The translations under genes were made by a program, and so were the position numbers. A model generated the notes under the pieces. The model saw only the letters and a list, made by a program, of their open reading frames with translations. It did no database searches and was not told where the DNA came from. Source: JBQLZO01 sp052168315 (GTDB taxonomy: Bacteria > Planctomycetota > Phycisphaerae > Phycisphaerales > UBA1924). Taken from it: a DNA stretch of 64,000 bases. Shown piece after piece: positions 25,077-32,428 of this stretch (its first letter is position 1; the number at the start of each line of letters is the position of its first letter). The stretch covers positions 3,447-67,446 of the forward strand of contig JBQLZO010000052.1 in the NCBI GenBank assembly GCA_052168315.1. The letters are read 5' to 3'.

Positions 25077-25784
25077 TCAGCGGCGGCCCCTGGCACGCGG
25101 GCGTGCGCCGGCGGCCGGCGGTGGTCCATCGGTGACTTCATCCTCGGCGCCGTACATGCCCTTGTAGATCCAGACTTTCACGCCGATGGCGCCGTAGGTG
25201 GTGAACGACTCGGCGAAGCCGTAGTCGATGTTGGCCTGGAGCGACGAGAGGGGCATGGAGCCGAGGCGGGTGTCGAGGCGGCGGCTCATCTCGGCGCCGC
25301 CGAGGCGGCCGCAGATGAGGATGCGGACGCCCTTGGCCCCCTGCTGCATCGCGCCCTCGGCCCGCATCTTGACGACGCGGCGGAATGAGGCGCGCTTCTT
25401 GAGCTGCTCGGCGATGCCCTCGGCGACGAGCTGGGCGTCGATGTCGGGGTTCTTGATCTCGATGATCGAGATGCCGACCTTTCGCCCGGTCATGTACTGG
25501 AGCTCTTCGGAGAGGCGGTCGACCTCGGCGCCCTTTGGGCCGATGACCAGCCCGGGGCGGGCGGTCTTGATGATGACCTTGAGCTCCTCACGGGTGCGCT
25601 CGATGTGGATGTCCGAGACCGCGGCGAACGGCGGGGTGCGGTTGAGCCGCTTGTCGACGAACTGGCGGATCTTGTAGTCCTCGACGAGCAGTTCGCCGTA
25701 GAGCGCCTTGGGGGCGTACCAGCGCGAGCGGTGGCTCTCGGTGATGCCGACGCGGAATCCGTATGGATGAACTTTCTGGCCCAT
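25077..25784 (-). CDS. rpsC: 30S ribosomal protein S3
   Basis: The 235-residue protein starts MGQKVHPYGFRVGITESHRSRWY, has a KH domain (GLVIGPKGAEVDRLSEELQ) and the C-terminal S3 domain (GVRILICGRLGGAEMSRR, GAIGVKVWIYKG). S3 lines the mRNA entry site. Its Arg-rich tail (ARPRARGRR) is short. It starts three bases after the rplV stop, so coupling is likely. Confidence 0.98.
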   Translation of the reverse strand: MGQKVHPYGFRVGITESHRSRWYAPKALYGELLVEDYKIRQFVDKRLNRTPPFAAVSDIHIERTREELKVIIKTARPGLVIGPKGAEVDRLSEELQYMTGRKVGISIIEIKNPDIDAQLVAEGIAEQLKKRASFRRVVKMRAEGAMQQGAKGVRILICGRLGGAEMSRRLDTRLGSMPLSSLQANIDYGFAESFTTYGAIGVKVWIYKGMYGAEDEVTDGPPPAAGARPRARGRR

Positions 25785-25787
25785 TGG

Positions 25788-26345
25788 TTACGCGGCCTCC
25801 TCTTCGACGCTGATCGTGATATGGCAGGTTCGCTTCTGGATGGGGTGGGCGCGGCCGCGGTCCTTGGGCTGGAAGCGCTTGATGGTCAGGCCCTTGTCGA
25901 CGCGTGCTTCGGAGACGAAGAGGCGGTCGACGGCGGCGTCGTTCTGCTCGGCCTCGGCGATGGCGGCGCTGAGGGCCTTCTTGACGAGCCATGCGGCGCG
26001 GCGCGGGGAGAACTCGAGCAGGTTGAGCGCATCGGGGACGGAGCGTCCGCGGATGAGGTCGACGATGAGCCCGGTCTTGCGCTCCGAGGAGCGTGCCCAG
26101 CGGTAGGTGGCGGTGTATTTGGCGATGGCCGAGGGCTCGACGCCGAGGGCCTGCGCGAGGGCGTTGATGTCTGCGGGCTTGGCGGCGGGGTGGTTCTTTC
26201 CGCTCATCCAGTTGCGGACGGCCTTGGCGGCCTCGGCCTGGCCCTTGGTGGTGGAGGGGCGGGCGGGGAGGGCGCGTGCGAGGTCCTCGACGGAGACCTC
26301 CGCATCACGGGCGATTTCTTTGAGATTCTCGGGGATGATTCGCAC
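25788..26345 (-). CDS. rplV: 50S ribosomal protein L22 with HTH-like N-terminal domain
   Basis: The C-terminal 110 residues are L22: SSERKTGLIVDLIRGRSVPDALNLLEF, RAAWLVKKALSAAIAEAEQ and the beta-hairpin end GRAHPIQKRTCHITISV. L22 lines the exit tunnel. The first 70 residues are extra and read like a helix-turn-helix of the XRE type: SVEDLARAL, AVRNWMSGKNHPA and DINALAQALGVEPSAI. The start is the GTG at 26345 with GGGAG eight bases upstream; a GTG at 26426 would add 27 residues but lacks a ribosome site. Confidence 0.94.
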   Translation of the reverse strand: MRIIPENLKEIARDAEVSVEDLARALPARPSTTKGQAEAAKAVRNWMSGKNHPAAKPADINALAQALGVEPSAIAKYTATYRWARSSERKTGLIVDLIRGRSVPDALNLLEFSPRRAAWLVKKALSAAIAEAEQNDAAVDRLFVSEARVDKGLTIKRFQPKDRGRAHPIQKRTCHITISVEEEAA

Positions 26346-26486
26346 CTGGCACGCTCCCGGGCCGTGGGGCCCTGCTGCGAGACTGAGTTGGCTGGGGTCT
26401 GGGTCGGGGTCTTGCTCTTTGGACACGGACTCGGCTTTGGCGGGGGGCGTTGCCTGGGTCCGGGCGGGTCGGGTGATCGAGGCGGC

Positions 26487-26774
26487 TTACTTCTTGCCGA
26501 CCTTGATGCCTTCCTTCTTGTTGGTGTGCCCGCGGAAGGTGCGGGTGATGCTGAACTCGCCGAGCTTGTGCCCGACCATGTCCTCGGTGACATAGACATC
26601 GACGAAGACGCGGCCGTTGTGCACGGAGAAGGTGTGCCCGACGAACTCGGGGACGATGGTGCACGAGCGAGCCCAGGTCTTGATCGGGGTCTTGTTGCCC
26701 GAGTCCTTCTGCGCCATCACGCGGGAGTAGATCCGCTCGATGACATAGGGTCCTTTTTTCAGCGATCGGGACAT
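26487..26774 (-). CDS. rpsS: 30S ribosomal protein S19
   Basis: The 95-residue protein starts MSRSLKKGPYVIERIYSRV and contains TWARSCTIVPEFVGHTFSVHNGRVFVDVYV and MVGHKLGEFSITRTFRGH, diagnostic of S19, which sits in the head and contacts S13 and the A site. The length is normal. It lies between rplB and rplV. Confidence 0.98.
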   Translation of the reverse strand: MSRSLKKGPYVIERIYSRVMAQKDSGNKTPIKTWARSCTIVPEFVGHTFSVHNGRVFVDVYVTEDMVGHKLGEFSITRTFRGHTNKKEGIKVGKK

Positions 26775-26857
26775 GGGTCACTTCCTCGGTGCCGCGACGG
26801 GCGGCTCTTGGAGACAGGTGTTTCGTGGCGTGGACTCTTGCGGCGGGTGGACGGTGA

Positions 26858-27718
26858 TCAGCGGAGCTGGCCGTAGCGCTTGGACTTGCGGCGGCGGATG
26901 ATGAGGTCGGACGAGGGCTTGTTGCGGTCTCTGGTCGGCCCGCCCTTGGACAGGACGCCGGAGGCGGATGCGGGCGGGCGGTTGCCCTTGGAGCGGCCTT
27001 CGCCGCCGCCGAGGGGGTGTACATGGTGGGCCATGGCGACGCCGCGGACCTTGGACTTGCGTCCGATGTGGCGCGACTTGCCGGCCTTGCCGAGCCTGCG
27101 GAGGACATGGTCGGGGTTGCCGACGGCGCCGATGACGGCCCGGCAGTCGATGGGGACGCGCCGGATTTCGCCCGAGGGGAGGACGAGGGTGGCGAACTTG
27201 TCTTCCTTGTTGGTCAGCCTTGCGGAGGAGCCGGCCGAGCGGCACATCTGGCCGCCCTTGCCGGGCTGGAGCTCGACGCAGTGGACATTGAGGCCGGTGG
27301 GGACGAAGCGGAGGGGGAGGCAGGAGCCGGTCTTGGGCTCGATGGCGTTCTGGGAGGCGACGATGGTGTCGCCGTCCTTGAGCCCCTTGGGAGCGAGGAT
27401 GTAGCGCTTGACGCCATCGGCGTACTCGATGAGGGCGATGTGGCAGGTGCGGTTGGGGTCGTACTCGATGGAGACGACGGTGCCCTGGATGTCATTGCGG
27501 TCGTTGCGCTTGAAGTCGATCTTGCGGTAGAGGCGCTTGTGCCCGCCGGCGCGGCCGTGGACGGTGACCTTGCCGTGGTGGTTGCGTCCGCCCTTCTTGG
27601 GGAGGGCTTCGAGGAGTGGCTTGTGGGGCTTGTTGGCCTTGAGCGTGACCTCGGCGTGGAGGTTCACGGAGGCGTTGCGGCGGCCGGCGCTGGTTGGCTT
27701 GTAGATGCGGATGGGCAT
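26858..27718 (-). CDS. rplB: 50S ribosomal protein L2
   Basis: The 286-residue protein has the L2 signatures KKGGRNHHGKVTVHGRAGGHKRLYR, GKAGKSRHIGRKSKVRGVAMAHHVHPLGGGEGR and the basic RRRKSKRYGQLR end. The conserved His in VHPLGGG, important at the peptidyl transferase centre, is present. The ATG at 27718 was chosen from the conserved MPIRIYKPTSAGRRN. GGAGCACGCC precedes it. Confidence 0.98.
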   Translation of the reverse strand: MPIRIYKPTSAGRRNASVNLHAEVTLKANKPHKPLLEALPKKGGRNHHGKVTVHGRAGGHKRLYRKIDFKRNDRNDIQGTVVSIEYDPNRTCHIALIEYADGVKRYILAPKGLKDGDTIVASQNAIEPKTGSCLPLRFVPTGLNVHCVELQPGKGGQMCRSAGSSARLTNKEDKFATLVLPSGEIRRVPIDCRAVIGAVGNPDHVLRRLGKAGKSRHIGRKSKVRGVAMAHHVHPLGGGEGRSKGNRPPASASGVLSKGGPTRDRNKPSSDLIIRRRKSKRYGQLR

Positions 27719-27797
27719 GGCGTGCTCCGTCTGGTCTGGCGTTCGGCGTGTTCGTCGCGGTGCTGGGTGCGGTCGGCGGGCGGATCGGATGCTGGGA

Positions 27798-28082
27798 TCA
27801 GAACAGTTCGATGCGGTCCTCAGGGTGGACGCGCACGAGGGCCTTCTTCCAGGTCTTGGCGTTGACGATTCCGGTGCGTGTGCGGCGCGAGCCGCCTTTG
27901 CGGATCTGGGTGGACACGCCGATGACGCGGACATCGTAGAGGTGCTCGATGGCCTTCTTGATGTCGGTCTTGCTGGCGGTGACGGGCACGCGGAAGGCGT
28001 ACCGGTTGTGCTCGTTCATGTCGAAGGTGTGCTTCTCGGTGATGAGCGGCTTCTTGATGATGTGGATCGCGGAATGCATCAC
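27798..28082 (-). CDS. rplW: 50S ribosomal protein L23
   Basis: The 94-residue protein contains IIKKPLITEKHTFDMNEHNRYAFRV, DIKKAIEHLYDVRVIGVST and a C-terminal strand, as in L23, the main docking site for trigger factor and SRP at the tunnel exit. Its start overlaps the rplD stop by four bases (ATGA), so the two are coupled. Confidence 0.97.
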   Translation of the reverse strand: MMHSAIHIIKKPLITEKHTFDMNEHNRYAFRVPVTASKTDIKKAIEHLYDVRVIGVSTQIRKGGSRRTRTGIVNAKTWKKALVRVHPEDRIELF

Positions 28083-28789
28083 GCGGCCTCACTCTCGGTG
28101 GCGGTGGCGGCACCGGCGGGTTTGCGGGAGTACGACTTGTCGATGACGGCGGAGGGGCCGTTGACCCATGCCTCGAGGTCGGACTTGGCGATGACCATGT
28201 AGCGGTGGTTGAGCATGTCCCAGCAGGTGAGCTGGGCGGCGTTGGCGATGGAGACATCGTCGATGTTCCCGGCGCCGCGGCGTGCGTTCTCGTTGTCCGG
28301 GGCGAGGGCGAGGAGGCACGAGCGGTCGATGCCGAGCGCATCGAGCATCGCCTTGACATCCTTGGTCTTCGGCGAGCCGAAGGAGAGGTCGTCGATGATG
28401 CGGACCTCGTTGTCGATGAGCTTGGCGAGCAGGGCGTTGCGGTTGGCCTTGCGGCGCATCTTCACAGGCATGTCGAGACGGTACTGCTCGCGGGTCTTGA
28501 GCTTGGCGAAGGTGCGGCCGCCGCCCTTGCGGATGGGTGTGCGGACTGTGCCGGCTCGCGCGTTGCCGGTGCCCTTCTGCTTGTAGAGCTTGCGTGTCGA
28601 GCCCTCGACGCGGGAGCGGTTCTTGGTGCGAGCCGAGCCCTGGCGGAGGTTGGCGTGGTAGCGGACATACGCCTGCTTGAGCAGGGGCGCGTTGACCTGG
28701 CCGCCGAGTGCGGCTTCGTCGATCGAGATGGTCCCGACCTGCTTGCCCTGCTTGTTGAGCACTGGAACTTCCATCGCTCGGTTTCCCAT
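28079..28789 (-). CDS. rplD: 50S ribosomal protein L4
   Basis: The 236-residue protein shows NLRQGSARTKNRSRVEGSTRKLYKQKGTGNARAG and GGGRTFAKLKTREQYRLDMP, the L4 loop that reaches into the exit tunnel. In E. coli L4 also represses the S10 operon; whether it does so here is unknown. The tail is slightly longer than usual. It overlaps rplW by four bases. Confidence 0.97.
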   Translation of the reverse strand: MGNRAMEVPVLNKQGKQVGTISIDEAALGGQVNAPLLKQAYVRYHANLRQGSARTKNRSRVEGSTRKLYKQKGTGNARAGTVRTPIRKGGGRTFAKLKTREQYRLDMPVKMRRKANRNALLAKLIDNEVRIIDDLSFGSPKTKDVKAMLDALGIDRSCLLALAPDNENARRGAGNIDDVSIANAAQLTCWDMLNHRYMVIAKSDLEAWVNGPSAVIDKSYSRKPAGAATATESEAA

Positions 28790-28906
28790 CTGTCGGGGCG
28801 TTCACACGCGTGTGGTCGCCCGTGGTGTGTCTTGAGGTCCTGACGGCCCGGGTTTTTCCCGGGAGTGATCTGAGGCCGGTTCCGGTCCGCTTCGGGCGGA
28901 GGCGGG

Positions 28907-29599
28907 TCAGCCCTTGGCGGCTTCCTTCTGCTTGCGTGCCTTGGGCTTGTAGAGGCGCGATGGCTCGCGGATCTCGAGCAGGCCCTTGTTGGGTCCGGGC
29001 ACGGGGCCCTTGACGAGCAGGAGGTTGTTCTCGGCGTCGATTCGAACGATATTGAGCGAACGGACGGTGACGCGCTCGTTGCCCATCTGGCCGGACATTT
29101 TCTTGCCCTTCTTGAGCTTGCCGGACCAGCCGCGGTTGGTGCCGTGGCCGCCGATGGAGCCCGGGGAGCGGTGCTTGCGCTCGACGCCGTGGCTGGCCTC
29201 GAGGCCGGCGAAGTTGTGGCGCTTCATGGTGCCCTGGAAGCCCTTGCCCTTGGAGGTGCCGGCGATGTCGACGAAGGCGAGTGATGCGAAGTCGGCGAGG
29301 GTGATGGACTGGCCGACGGAATAGGAGGCCAGGTCCTTCTCATCGACGCGGAATTCGCGGTGGAAGCGCTTGGGGTTGGTCTGGGCCTTGGCGTCGTGCC
29401 CGATGAGGGGGCGGGTGGAGTGCTTGGGCTTGCAGTCCTCGTAGCCGATCTGGACGGCGGCGTAGCCGTCGTTGTCGGGGGTCTTGATCTGCGTGACGAC
29501 GCAGGGCTCGACGAGGATAGCGGTGACGGGCACGGAGACTTCATCCGCGTTGTACACGCGGGTCATGCCGACTTTGCGTCCGAGGAGCAGGCGTGCCAT
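28907..29599 (-). CDS. rplC: 50S ribosomal protein L3
   Basis: The 230-residue protein starts MARLLLGRKVGMTRVYNADE and contains GTSKGKGFQGTMKRHNFAGLEASHGVERKHRSPGSIGG, the L3 loop near the peptidyl transferase centre (the glutamine methylated in E. coli is in GFQG). The tail is Lys-rich. It lies 240 bp downstream of rpsJ behind a terminator-like hairpin. Confidence 0.98.
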   Translation of the reverse strand: MARLLLGRKVGMTRVYNADEVSVPVTAILVEPCVVTQIKTPDNDGYAAVQIGYEDCKPKHSTRPLIGHDAKAQTNPKRFHREFRVDEKDLASYSVGQSITLADFASLAFVDIAGTSKGKGFQGTMKRHNFAGLEASHGVERKHRSPGSIGGHGTNRGWSGKLKKGKKMSGQMGNERVTVRSLNIVRIDAENNLLLVKGPVPGPNKGLLEIREPSRLYKPKARKQKEAAKG

Positions 29600-29795
29600 G
29601 GGTCGTGCCTTCCATCCGCGTTGGGCGGTGTGTTTGCCCGGGGCGGCTGGGCTTTGGCTCTTCGGGGTTCGCGGGTTGGCCGCGGCGACCGTGAGCCTCT
29701 GCCGTTCTTGCTCGTGCCTCCGGGACCGACCCGGGCGGGCAGAGGAGCGTCTGGAGCGCCCCGCACCGGCGGGGCCGATGCGTGGGCAAGAGAAA

Positions 29796-29825
29796 GGGCC
29801 GGGCTCTCTTGCGAGGGCCCGACCC
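29796..29825 (-). terminator. Attenuator-like hairpin between rpsJ and rplC
   Basis: On the minus strand GGGTCGGGC pairs with GCCCGGCCC (one G-T pair), and TTTCTCTT follows at once. It begins 15 bases after the rpsJ stop. It has the form of an intrinsic terminator inside the S10 operon, so it may reduce expression of the downstream genes relative to rpsJ. Confidence 0.55.
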
Positions 29826-29839
29826 GGAGTCGGACGGCG

Positions 29840-30148
<309 letters not shown>

Positions 30149-30565
30149 CGAGCGAGCCTCTCGTGCTCTTGCGCGAGCGCTTCTGCCGGGTTCGGCGGAT
30201 CGGAGCTGGGCTCGGGCGACGCGCCCGCTGACCCTGCCCGGACGATCCCGGCGGTCTGGAATCCGCATCGTCGGCGTGGTGCCGGCGTGAGGTGGTCGTG
30301 TCCGTGGGAATCCGGCGTGGTGCGCTGGACTCCCTGAGCGATGCACAACGGTGGGACGAGTCGGCAAGACTCCCCATCGCCGTCTCGGCCGCACGAACGG
30401 GGTCCTCTCTGGTGGAGGATTCGTTCGCCGCCAGTCCGGCCGGCGTGGGAGTTTCACCCAACGCGGTACCGGGAGACCGCTCGAACACACAATCGATCAT
30501 CGAACTGGAGGCGTGCGAGCACGCCAACCGCGCGACCAACCCACCGGCCGTATCGCGGGGAGGTG
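30149..30565 (-). other. Long leader of the S10 operon
   Basis: About 410 bases lie between the predicted promoter start (near 30559) and rpsJ. Base composition is less GC-rich than the genes. Open frames run through it on both strands, but none has a convincing start or a recognisable protein. Such length fits a regulated r-protein leader; no known riboswitch or L4-type structure could be identified by eye. Confidence 0.5.
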
Positions 30566-30593
30566 AGGATAGCCTTGCCCAGGTCCCTGTCAA
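30566..30593 (-). promoter_or_regulatory. Sigma-70-type promoter for the S10 operon
   Basis: The minus strand reads TTGACA (30588-30593), 16 bases, then TATCCT (30566-30571). The -35 is a perfect consensus match and the -10 matches four of six. It points toward rpsJ and is the best promoter of classical form seen in the window. Confidence 0.7.
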
Positions 30594-30932
30594 GTGAGCA
30601 TGCCGCCGGATGTTCAAGGTGCGTTCAGGTCGGCGGGGTCGAGTCCGGTTGGGAAGGAACTCGGACAATGGGGAGTTGGGATGCGTCGGGGGGAGCGCGG
30701 TGCGGATCGTGCTCGGTCCGTCGGTCTTGGCGGACGCCCCCCCACTGTTCGCGGGCGATTGGGCGTGGATTGGGGGTGGTTTGACGCGATTCGGGCACCT
30801 GGTCGATGCAGTGATGCGTACAAACGAGTCCTTGCCGGGCATCTCGCTGGTAGAGACTCGGCGGGATCGGGAGCCGGGAACGGGCCAGTGATCGGCTCGC
30901 GGGAACCTTCCACTGACCGGATGGAGCCAGCG

Positions 30933-32402
30933 ATGAAGCGTGGATGGACCGGTTCGACGATTCGGAGCGCGGCGATCGGGTGCGGGGCGCTGCTGGGGCT
31001 TGGATTCAGTGGTCCGGCGCTGGCTCAGGGCACACCCGAGCAGCCGGTGCCGCACGGCGGGGGCGGAGCGGTGCTGTTCGAGGGTGAGCCGTATGAGGTG
31101 CGCGATCTTGGTCTCGTGCTGTATCTGCCAGTGGGTTGCACGGTGAGTCGTTCCTATATTCCGGGCGGCATGCAGGCATTAGCGATCGAGCCCGATGCCG
31201 AGTCGTGGACGATGCGCGCGTATGTCGAGCGGGTCACGGATGCGAGCCTGACGCCGGCGGTATACCTGGACCGCGTGATCGAGCAGCACCACGCGGCGCG
31301 AGCGCGGAACGCTCCCCCGATCAATGGACGAGCGCCGCTTCCCTATTCGGTGGTGGACCGCACTGACGAGTTGCGGGTTGGTGATCTGTCGGGCTCGCGC
31401 GCGTACCTGGAGGTTCCGGGGAGCGGCACGGCGGTGGCGTCCGGGTACGCGGTGTTCAGGCTTGGGAACCGCGAGTTCCTGATGTTCCAGATCGACAGCG
31501 AGCCGGAGGGCTTTGCCCGATCGCGGGCGGTGTTCGAGACGATCATCGCGGCGTCGACTTTCAATCGTCCGGATCCGGAAGAGCAGGCGGAGCGTGCGGC
31601 GTCGCTCGCGGCGGGTGAGCGGTTTCTTGAGGGTCTGACAGCGCAGGATCTGGAAGCGGCGCTGCCATCGGGGGTTGTGCTCCTGCGGCTCTATGAGCCG
31701 GCGAAGACGAACACGGATGCGGATGCGCGGGAACTGGGATATCAGCGCGTGGATCTTCGGACGGGTCAATTGGGTGAGGTGACGGGCCGGCCGAGGCATA
31801 CCTGGACGCCTGCCGAGCGGCGGTTCGGGTTCCTCGCGACGGTTGACGGTCGGTTTCTGGACTCCGGTCGGGTGATCGATGTGAACGCGCAGATGTACCT
31901 GTCGCGCGATCGGCGGGAGGAGACCTGGTCGCTGGTCACGACGGTGACGGGGATGAACCATGAGAAGGGCGTCGAGGAGTCGGTCTCGAACACGCAGACG
32001 CTGATCCGGAATGGGGAGCGTCTGACGAGCCGGACGCTGGTCCCGAATCAGCCGCCGTTGATCCGCGACTGGGTGCTGCCGGACCGCGGGTTTCTGTCTG
32101 GCGTGGAGACCTACCTGTTGCCACGGCTGGTGGCCGCGGCGGAACTGGGGGTGCCGTTCTCGTTCTATCACTTCCACACGGTGCGCGGGTCGCTCTCGCT
32201 GCGGCGGGACACCTTTGTGAAGACGGCGACGGGGTGGACGCGTGAGGAGCTGCGGTCGGAGCTCGATCAGCCGCAGCACGGGGTGTACACCTCGGAAGGC
32301 GAGCTGATTCGGACGACGCTGGCGAACGGGACGGTGATCGAGCCGATCGAGCCGCAGCGGCTGCTTCGGCTCTGGAAGGACAAGGGACTTCCGGTGCGGT
32401 GA
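30933..32402 (+). CDS. Secreted protein of unknown function
   Basis: The 489-residue product has a clear signal peptide (MKRGWTGSTIRSAAIGCGAL, then a hydrophobic run and cleavage after ALAQ). The mature part has no repeats or motif that I recognise; it reads as a globular, mixed alpha/beta extracytoplasmic protein. The ATG at 30933 was chosen because GGAG lies seven bases upstream and the signal peptide fits; an ATG at 30921 is possible. The 330 bp upstream, from the S10 promoter, show no clear feature. It converges on the P-type ATPase gene, 26 bp apart. Confidence 0.65.
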   Translation: MKRGWTGSTIRSAAIGCGALLGLGFSGPALAQGTPEQPVPHGGGGAVLFEGEPYEVRDLGLVLYLPVGCTVSRSYIPGGMQALAIEPDAESWTMRAYVERVTDASLTPAVYLDRVIEQHHAARARNAPPINGRAPLPYSVVDRTDELRVGDLSGSRAYLEVPGSGTAVASGYAVFRLGNREFLMFQIDSEPEGFARSRAVFETIIAASTFNRPDPEEQAERAASLAAGERFLEGLTAQDLEAALPSGVVLLRLYEPAKTNTDADARELGYQRVDLRTGQLGEVTGRPRHTWTPAERRFGFLATVDGRFLDSGRVIDVNAQMYLSRDRREETWSLVTTVTGMNHEKGVEESVSNTQTLIRNGERLTSRTLVPNQPPLIRDWVLPDRGFLSGVETYLLPRLVAAAELGVPFSFYHFHTVRGSLSLRRDTFVKTATGWTREELRSELDQPQHGVYTSEGELIRTTLANGTVIEPIEPQRLLRLWKDKGLPVR

Positions 32403-32428
32403 TCCGGCGTGCGGGACGGGGTAGGTGA

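Noticed and set aside
30292..30597. 101-codon plus-strand frame in the S10 leader
   Set aside because: No ribosome site, no recognisable protein, and it runs over the S10 promoter in the opposite direction.
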